64,000 bases of DNA from Phytobacter ursingii (GTDB lineage Bacteria > Pseudomonadota > Gammaproteobacteria > Enterobacterales > Enterobacteriaceae): positions 558,001-622,000 of the forward strand of contig CABDWT010000004.1 of NCBI GenBank assembly GCA_901456055.1, written 5' to 3'. Numbering within the stretch: the first letter of the stretch is position 1; each line of letters starts with the position of its first letter. The notes beneath the pieces are model-generated. The model had not been told where the DNA came from and searched no databases. It saw only the letters and a program-made list of their open reading frames with translations. The translations under genes were made by a program, and so were the position numbers. This document shows positions 56,679-64,000 of the stretch, one piece after another.

Positions 56679-57471
56679 TGCTGTAATCCTCTTTGTCATT
56701 ATTGTTCACTTGCGGCTGAGGTTGACTCTGGTTTTTTGCTTTCGCATTGAAGAATTCATACACCGCGAAACCCGCGCCCAGTACGGCCACTGGCAGGAGA
56801 TTGTTAACCTGGATGTAGCAAACGAACAGGAAGCCAGCGATCAGATAAGGAATGTATTGCGCCTTAAACATCACACGTAGCAACAACCCGAAACCAACGG
56901 CAGGCAGGATACCCCCGGCGACTTCGAAGCCATGCGTCAGCCAGGCTGGCATGGATTTCACCAGCGACTGCATCGCACCCTGTGCCAGGTAAGTACACAG
57001 GAAAGCAATAATTGCGTAGGCGCAGGCGACGATCAGGGTCGTAAGCAGATTCATTCTGGCGAAACCGCCCGTGTCCGCTTCTCTGGCACACTTGTCCGCC
57101 CTGGTCATAAAGAGGGAGAAGGCGGAATAGAAGAACAAAATCACATACTGCATCAACAGACTAAACGGCAGGCCAAGTCCAATCGCCGTTTTTGCGTCCA
57201 CGCCAGTTGACCAGGCAATGACGGTGGTCATGACGCCAGCCATGATCGGATTGGGGGGCTGAACCCCGCCTGCAGGCGTTAACCCGGCGAAGGCGAGTTC
57301 TGTTAAACCGCCGGTGATTAAGCCAATATGAATATCGCCGAGAATTGCCCCGGTTAACGTACAGACGATTATTGGGCGAAATAAAAAAAGGGCTTCTAAC
57401 CAAAAATCGATACCAAGGAAAAACACTAATGCGGCAAGCGATATTCCCTGGATAAGCGTAATTTCATGCAT
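56668..57471 (-). CDS. agaC: PTS galactosamine EIIC component AgaC
   Basis: AgaC is the IIC membrane subunit which, with AgaD, forms the sugar channel. The 267 residues contain several transmembrane helices and the G-G-L-T-E-L-A-F-A-G signature of mannose-family IIC proteins, followed by P-P-N-P. A hydrophilic Gln/Asn-rich tail ends the protein. Length equals E. coli AgaC rather than AgaW, which supports the galactosamine-type assignment. Confidence 0.92.
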   Translation of the reverse strand: MHEITLIQGISLAALVFFLGIDFWLEALFLFRPIIVCTLTGAILGDIHIGLITGGLTELAFAGLTPAGGVQPPNPIMAGVMTTVIAWSTGVDAKTAIGLGLPFSLLMQYVILFFYSAFSLFMTRADKCAREADTGGFARMNLLTTLIVACAYAIIAFLCTYLAQGAMQSLVKSMPAWLTHGFEVAGGILPAVGFGLLLRVMFKAQYIPYLIAGFLFVCYIQVNNLLPVAVLGAGFAVYEFFNAKAKNQSQPQPQVNNNDKEDYSNGI

Positions 57472-57517
57472 TTTTTAAGCTCCTTAAGGATCATTGGATC
57501 GTCAGAGACGAGACACA

Positions 57518-57994
57518 TCAATTCGGAATGGCCTCTTTGCTATCTCCGGGCACGTCCTGAATAAAAACATTGACCCCCTGGTCGCGAATAAATCGGAGAT
57601 CGTTAATGTCTTTTTCGTCGACATAGACTTTGCTACTGATCTGTTTTTTTCCTTCCGAAAAATGCATGTTTCCGACGTTAACGTCTTTTAATGGTACGCC
57701 GCCTTCAAGCAGTTTTCTGACGGTATCCGGCGTGCGGCAGATAAGAAAAATTTTCTGATGCGGTGCAGCCTTAGCAATTACGTTAATTGTTTTTTCAATA
57801 GTGAAATAGCGAATGCCAAAACCATAAGTTTCAGCTGTGATACCCATTAATTTTTGTTGGATTTCGTCACCAGCTACCACGTCGTCAACAACGACAACAA
57901 GGTTTGCACCAATTGTTGATGTCCAGGTTACACCGACTTGTCCGTGTACCAGTCGATTATCAATGCGTGTTAAAAGAATATTTGGAGTGTTCAT
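57518..57994 (-). CDS. agaB: PTS galactosamine EIIB component AgaB
   Basis: AgaB is the cytoplasmic IIB subunit that passes phosphate from AgaF to the incoming sugar. The 158-residue protein has the phospho-acceptor His17 in R-L-V-H-G-Q-V. It is separated from kbaY by 87 nt containing a small palindrome, and from agaC by 46 nt. Confidence 0.93.
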   Translation of the reverse strand: MNTPNILLTRIDNRLVHGQVGVTWTSTIGANLVVVVDDVVAGDEIQQKLMGITAETYGFGIRYFTIEKTINVIAKAAPHQKIFLICRTPDTVRKLLEGGVPLKDVNVGNMHFSEGKKQISSKVYVDEKDINDLRFIRDQGVNVFIQDVPGDSKEAIPN

Positions 57995-58081
57995 TGGTGC
58001 CTGCCATTATTTTGAGATGATAATTTCATTATCATAACTCTATGTTGTCCGGCTATATTTCTGAGGGTACAGAAATACGCG

Positions 58082-60125
<2,044 letters not shown>

Positions 60126-60171
60126 TTCTTTATCCTTAGTCAGTCTGGGTGAACGAAAGGAGAGTGTTCTT

Positions 60172-60195
60172 CTTCTTTCGTTTTGTTTCTCTTTA
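60172..60195 (-). promoter_or_regulatory. AgaR operator-like site upstream of agaS
   Basis: The core TTTCGTTTTGTTTCTC (60176-60191) fits the reported AgaR consensus TTTCRTTTYRTTTYNY. It lies 47 nt from the agaS start. The left flank does not match. Confidence 0.65.
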
Positions 60196-60333
60196 AGGAA
60201 TTTTCCTTTTCTTGAAATCTACTGATAAGAAATCGAAAGATCAACTGAGATAAATTAATAAATCGAAAATTGTGACACAATAAACAAAAAGGTAACGTAA
60301 CGATAAGCAACAGGCTTACACGTTGTCATGTCA

Positions 60334-60357
60334 GTTTTCGAAATGAAACGAAAGATT
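60334..60357 (-). promoter_or_regulatory. Second AgaR operator-like site upstream of agaS
   Basis: On the - strand the core TTTCGTTTCATTTCG matches all fixed positions of the left and centre of the AgaR consensus (TTTCRTTTYRTTTY), with AATC ahead of it. The distal TT is not conserved. It lies about 210 nt from the agaS start. Confidence 0.65.
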
Positions 60358-60435
60358 ATGCGTCAGACAGCCGGGAGGCAAAACAGGATGAGGCGGCCTG
60401 TGAATGGATGACCGCCAGGATACGTCATTAATACA

Positions 60436-60870
60436 CTAAATGCCCTCATCACTCTCTACGATGGCAGGGCTTCGCGACAATTCGTCTGCCAGGCTGGTTA
60501 AGCCTCGATGACCACACTCCAGCGCTCTCAGGCGAAAGGTTTCGCTATCAAGATCATCACGCTCCATCATCATTTCCAGTAATAATTGCAAATTGGTGCC
60601 AGTAATGACCTCCCAACCCGTCTGCTGTAGGGCCAGTGTTGAAGCCACGCGAAATGGCGTACCGCCTAATAAATCTGTTAAAAAGATGATGCTTTCGCAT
60701 TCACGGAGCGTCGCCAGCGCCGCTTCCAGTTGCGTGGTTAATAAGGCCGTGGTTGAATCCTCTGGAAAATCGACAGCGACCATGTGTTCCTGCTCGCCGA
60801 GGATCTGTTTCATTGCTTTTTCAAGGCCTGTAGCAAAGCCTCCATGCCCGGTTAATACGATGCCCAGCAT
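60436..60870 (-). CDS. agaF: PTS EIIA component AgaF
   Basis: AgaF is the EIIA domain of the mannose-family PTS, accepting phosphate from HPr. The start M-L-G-I-V-L-T-G-H-G-G gives 144 residues with phospho-acceptor His9; 50 further codons upstream run into kbaZ and are not conserved. It is the only EIIA gene in the cluster and so must serve AgaBCD. It lies 49 nt after kbaZ. Confidence 0.93.
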   Translation of the reverse strand: MLGIVLTGHGGFATGLEKAMKQILGEQEHMVAVDFPEDSTTALLTTQLEAALATLRECESIIFLTDLLGGTPFRVASTLALQQTGWEVITGTNLQLLLEMMMERDDLDSETFRLRALECGHRGLTSLADELSRSPAIVESDEGI

Positions 60871-60919
60871 TACGTGTTCTCCCTTTTTAATAATAATTGC
60901 GTGTGATGGGTTGGTAATG

Positions 60920-62218
60920 TCACTCTGCGATGCCCCGACAGGCGGCGTGATACTGACGCAGAATATCCTGAATATGGTCGATAACCAGCGCATGAGGCGT
61001 TGCAACAATGGCGCCTTCACGCAATCGATTGTATTGCAGAGGTAAATACTGGCTAACCAGTGGTAATGGAAGCGGTATGGCCGCCAGGTTTTTTAACAGG
61101 TGTTCCATTGCACAGTCGACCTCTTTATCCGGCCAGTAGTAACGTACTCGATCGGAATAGCTAAAGCTGCGCGCCAGGTGACGGGATTGATGGTTTCCCT
61201 GGTAATGGCTTTGCCAGAAGTCAGGTCTGTCGAGCATGACATTTTCCATTACGTTGCGCAGCCCGGAGCGCTTATGGGCGGGTAGAAGTTCCTCTTCAAT
61301 TGCCGCAAGGGCGAACAATGCTTCCCGCATGGCGAAGGTTAAGGCCGGACCTACTTTCAAAATGGCGAAATGATCGCGCACAAGTTGCTGTAATGCTTGT
61401 GGTGTCTGGTAATCCGTCGAGTGCGCTTCAAAAACCAGCGAATCAATTCCCTCGACCATATTGCTCAACGCCTTCGTTTTTTCGGGAACATAGTCAATGA
61501 CATGCGTATGATCGAACTCCACGCCTGGCTGAACGACAAGTGCGATAACTCGCGGCCATATATCGCCGATCCCTTGTTTTTCAAAAGCATCAATGTGCGC
61601 ATGCAATGTCTGTTGTGCCGCATATGGTGATGTCACAGCAAGTTCCATGAGGGTTTCGTGCGCGCCGCCTGGTACAGGAACTTCGGTGCCAATCACATAC
61701 ATTACATCACGCACCCCAAAAGTCTTCTGGCAGGTCTCTTCTGCCACCTGCGCCAGTCTTGCCGCTCGTGACGAGACAATGTCGTCGCTCAATGGCACAG
61801 GATCTCCGGCACAAGGCATGCTGCAATCGAGGTGGATTTTTTTAAACCCCGCGGCAACATAATGGGTAATCAGTTCGCAGGCATTCTCCATCGCTTCTGC
61901 GGCGGGCTGATCTTGCCAGCGATTAGGGCCAAGATGATCGCCACCCAGAATGAGCTGCTCATGAGGAAAATTCAGTCGGGAAGCCATCTGGAGTACGAAG
62001 TGGCGAAAATCCTTCGGCGTCATTCCCGTATAGCCGCCAAATTGATCAACCTGATTGGAGGTCGCTTCAATCAGCAGAAGATGGTGATGAGCAAGGGCAT
62101 AACGTAAGGCGGCTTCCAGCACCATGGGGTGTGCAGAGCACACCGAATAGATACCTTCCATACTGCCTTGCTTATGCGCCCTTACAATCTCAAGAATATT
62201 TTTCACTTTCTTCTCCAT
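60920..62218 (-). CDS. kbaZ: Tagatose-1,6-bisphosphate aldolase subunit KbaZ
   Basis: KbaZ is the non-catalytic subunit that activates and stabilises KbaY. The ATG at 62218 gives 432 residues beginning M-E-K-K-V-K-N; a GTG at 62233 would add five. Conserved segments are [27 protein letters not shown] and [13 protein letters not shown]. It heads the kbaZ-agaF unit, divergent from agaR. Confidence 0.93.
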   Translation of the reverse strand: MEKKVKNILEIVRAHKQGSMEGIYSVCSAHPMVLEAALRYALAHHHLLLIEATSNQVDQFGGYTGMTPKDFRHFVLQMASRLNFPHEQLILGGDHLGPNRWQDQPAAEAMENACELITHYVAAGFKKIHLDCSMPCAGDPVPLSDDIVSSRAARLAQVAEETCQKTFGVRDVMYVIGTEVPVPGGAHETLMELAVTSPYAAQQTLHAHIDAFEKQGIGDIWPRVIALVVQPGVEFDHTHVIDYVPEKTKALSNMVEGIDSLVFEAHSTDYQTPQALQQLVRDHFAILKVGPALTFAMREALFALAAIEEELLPAHKRSGLRNVMENVMLDRPDFWQSHYQGNHQSRHLARSFSYSDRVRYYWPDKEVDCAMEHLLKNLAAIPLPLPLVSQYLPLQYNRLREGAIVATPHALVIDHIQDILRQYHAACRGIAE

Positions 62219-62237
62219 AATGATGTGTGACACCTTT

Positions 62238-62261
62238 TACCTTTCATTTGGTTTCTTTTAC
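62238..62261 (-). promoter_or_regulatory. AgaR operator-like site upstream of kbaZ
   Basis: TACCTTTCATTTGGTTTC fits the AgaR consensus WRMMTTTCRTTTYRTTTY at every position but one (G for Y). It is about 20 nt from the kbaZ start. A weaker copy on the opposite strand occurs at about 62276-62299. Confidence 0.72.
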
Positions 62262-62410
62262 TGTGTTTTGTTTTTTGTTTAAAGGAAAATGAAAGATCTG
62301 TAAAGCACGATCCGCCTCACAAAAGAAATAAATCGAAACAAATAAAACGGAAGATATCGCAACAGTAAGATCCAGCCCTTGCATTCTATTTTGAGAAAAG
62401 AGTTAATAAG

Positions 62411-62434
62411 TGAATCGAAATGAAACGAAAGGTT
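62411..62434. promoter_or_regulatory. AgaR operator-like site upstream of agaR
   Basis: Read on the - strand, AACCTTTCGTTTCATTTC matches all 18 positions of WRMMTTTCRTTTYRTTTY. It lies 16 nt before the agaR ATG and should allow autoregulation. Confidence 0.75.
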
Positions 62435-62450
62435 TTCACAGGAATTTCTG

Positions 62451-63263
62451 ATGATGAGTACAGATTCTTTAGCGGGAAAGCGCACGGGCGGCACCAGCGG
62501 CAGACGTGAGCAAATTATTCAGCAATTGCGTGAGCAGGGAAGTGTGCAGGTTAACGACCTTTCAGAGCAGTTTGGCGTCTCTACGGTCACTATCCGTAAT
62601 GATCTCGCTTTCTTAGAAAAACAGGGCATTGCGGTTCGTGCCTATGGCGGAGCGCTGATCTGCGATGGCAATGCTCCACCCATCGCGGAACCGACGCTGG
62701 AAGACAAAAGTACGCTCAACATTTCCCTCAAGCGTAGCATTGCGCAGTCTGCCGTGGCACTGATTAAGCCTGGACACCGCATCATCCTCGACTCTGGCAC
62801 AACTACCTTTGAGATTGCGCGATTACTGCGACAGCATACCGACGTTATTGTGATGACAAACGGAATGAACGTGGCTAATGCGCTGCTTGAAGCGCAAGGC
62901 GTGGAGTTACTCTTAACGGGGGGGCATCTGCGTCGCCAGTCACTCTCCTTCTATGGGGATCGCGCTGAACAGTCTTTGCAGAATTACCATTTTGACATGC
63001 TCTTTCTTGGCGTCGATGCCATCGATCTTGAACGGGGAGTGAGTACCCATAACGAAGATGAGGCGCGATTAAACCGACGTATGTGCGAAGTGGCTGAACG
63101 AATCGTTGTGGTCACTGACTCAAGCAAATTTAACCGCTCCAGTTTGCATAAAATTATCGATACCCAACGTATTGATATCGTGATCACTGATGAAAATATT
63201 CCACCAGAAAGCCTGAGCGGGTTACGGAAATTAGGGATAGAGGTATTACTGATTCAGGAATAA
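62451..63263 (+). CDS. agaR: DeoR-family repressor AgaR
   Basis: AgaR represses the aga regulon in E. coli; the inducer is thought to be a phosphorylated amino sugar. The 270-residue product has an N-terminal winged HTH (about 18-72, [10 protein letters not shown]) and the DeoR sugar-phosphate-binding domain with D-S-G-T-T-T-F-E and D-E-A-R-L-N. A second ATG follows immediately (62454). It is divergent from kbaZ. Confidence 0.95.
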   Translation: MMSTDSLAGKRTGGTSGRREQIIQQLREQGSVQVNDLSEQFGVSTVTIRNDLAFLEKQGIAVRAYGGALICDGNAPPIAEPTLEDKSTLNISLKRSIAQSAVALIKPGHRIILDSGTTTFEIARLLRQHTDVIVMTNGMNVANALLEAQGVELLLTGGHLRRQSLSFYGDRAEQSLQNYHFDMLFLGVDAIDLERGVSTHNEDEARLNRRMCEVAERIVVVTDSSKFNRSSLHKIIDTQRIDIVITDENIPPESLSGLRKLGIEVLLIQE

Positions 63264-63289
63264 AAAAAGCATGGCCGAAGCCATGCTAA
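63262..63289 (-). terminator. Terminator between agaR and garD
   Basis: AGCATGGC and GCCATGCT form a perfect 8-bp stem with a CGAA loop (TTCG on the - strand). The T-run is on the - strand (A-run 63262-63268), so it ends garD; it could weakly stop agaR too. It overlaps the last bases of the agaR stop codon. Confidence 0.85.
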
Positions 63290-63318
63290 TAATACGATGA
63301 GATTTTTATAATGATGAA

Positions 63319-64000
63319 TCACGTCACCGGAGCCGGGTTGAACACAGCCAGTTGGTTGTGCAGACCCCATTGATCCGAAAAGGTTTTTTTGCGGCCGCTG
63401 GCGACATCAAGGATAAAGTGGAATAGCTTCCAGCCCACCTCCTCGATAGTCTCGTCGCCCGTTGCGATAGTCCCTGCGTTGATATCCATCAGGTCGAACC
63501 AACGGTTTGCCAGCTCGGTACGGGTTGCCATCTTGATAACCGGTACCGCCATCAGACCGTACGGTGTACCGCGACCGGTGGTGAAGACCTGAACGGTGAT
63601 ACCGGACGCCACCTGTTGCGTACCGCAGACGAAGTCACTGGCTGGGGTGGCTGCGTAAATCAGACCACGTTTGGTCGGACGCTGGCCCGGAGAAAGCACT
63701 TCAACAATGGCGCTTTTACCGGATTTAGCGATAGAGCCGAGGGCTTTTTCCACCACGTTCGCCAGACCGCCTTTTTTGTTCCCTGGCGACGGGTTGGCGC
63801 TGCGGTCAGTTTTACCCATGTCCAGGTAGTTATCGTACCATGCCATCTCTTCAAGCAGGCGTTTGCCCACTTCTTCGGTTTCTGCACGCGGTGTCAGCAG
63901 ATGGATAGCATCACGCACTTCGGTCACTTCGGAGAACATGACGGTCGCGCCACAGCGTACAAACAGGTCAGATGCATAGCCGACCGCCGGGTTCGCGGTC
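63319..64000 (-). CDS. garD: Galactarate dehydratase (5' part outside window)
   Basis: GarD dehydrates galactarate to 5-keto-4-deoxy-glucarate. The frame is open from the stop at 63319 to the window end, covering roughly the C-terminal 227 residues of the 523-residue enzyme. The end F-N-P-A-P-V-T and the segment [18 protein letters not shown] are typical of the altronate/galactarate dehydratase family. In K-12 prlF-yhaV lie between garD and agaR; they are absent here. Confidence 0.93.
   Translation of the reverse strand, partial: TANPAVGYASDLFVRCGATVMFSEVTEVRDAIHLLTPRAETEEVGKRLLEEMAWYDNYLDMGKTDRSANPSPGNKKGGLANVVEKALGSIAKSGKSAIVEVLSPGQRPTKRGLIYAATPASDFVCGTQQVASGITVQVFTTGRGTPYGLMAVPVIKMATRTELANRWFDLMDINAGTIATGDETIEEVGWKLFHFILDVASGRKKTFSDQWGLHNQLAVFNPAPVT

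Larger units (their letters stand above)
60126..60435. other. agaS-agaF intergenic regulatory region
   Basis: This 310-nt gene-free stretch contains two AgaR-like sites (60172-60195 and 60334-60357) and a TGTGACACAAT segment (60271-60281) that resembles half a CRP site. It also contains a GGCGG/CCGCC stem (60391-60417) that could lie at the end of the agaF transcript. No open frame or agaA remnant was recognised. Confidence 0.55.

Overview
The window is a continuous stretch of enterobacterial core chromosome of moderate GC. Gene content, order and protein lengths follow the Escherichia coli K-12 elbB-to-garD region, and a REP/BIME element of the E. coli/Salmonella/Citrobacter type lies after mtr. 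Several K-12 neighbours are missing (yrbL, yhbX, the yraHIJK fimbrial genes, prlF-yhaV, agaVW and agaA). The best guess is a Citrobacter-like member of Enterobacteriaceae; this is inference from layout, because no 16S gene or other species marker is present.

Layout. 1-1,274: end of elbB, then mtgA. 1,313-8,246 (- strand): npr-rapZ-ptsN-hpf-rpoN (nitrogen PTS and sigma-54) followed by lptB-lptA-lptC-kdsC-kdsD (LPS transport and Kdo synthesis), then yrbG. 9,471-12,574: mlaFEDCB phospholipid transport, then ibaG and murA. 14,321-15,782 (- strand): sfsB and ispB. 16,041-18,873: rplU-rpmA-yhbE-obgE. Then dacB (-), greA with a GraL-like leader, yhbY (-), and rlmE-ftsH-folP-glmM-secG-tRNA-Leu. argG (-) is convergent with the tRNA-Leu end. 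The large translation/RNA-decay block follows at 29,148-42,865: tRNA-fMet(metY)-rimP-nusA-infB-rbfA-truB-rpsO-pnp-nlpI-yrbN-deaD, with mtr after it.

42,952-55,081 is a mosaic of small units: yhbW; the oxygen-independent ubiquinone genes ubiV-ubiU (-) divergent from ubiT; yhbS, yhbQ, yhbP, yhbO, yraR, yraQ; then the envelope and replication genes dolP-diaA-yraN-lpoA (-) divergent from rsmI.

55,170-63,263 is a compact amino-sugar locus. It holds agaI-agaD-agaC-agaB-kbaY-agaS and agaF-kbaZ on the - strand, with the repressor gene agaR divergent. It encodes a complete mannose-family PTS (IIA=AgaF, IIB/IIC/IID=AgaBCD), an AgaS deaminase and tagatose-1,6-bisphosphate aldolase (KbaY with KbaZ). It lacks the second (GalNAc-type) permease and the AgaA deacetylase, so it looks specialised for galactosamine. 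AgaR-type operators lie in front of agaS and between kbaZ and agaR. The window ends inside garD (galactarate dehydratase).

No clearly novel system was found. The observations most worth checking are the reduced aga cluster with its operators, an in-frame hexanucleotide repeat in lpoA, the RNA regulatory leaders (greA, pnp), the overlapping yrbN leader peptide, and several local gene losses relative to K-12. Comparisons with E. coli proteins and gene order are from memory, not from a search.
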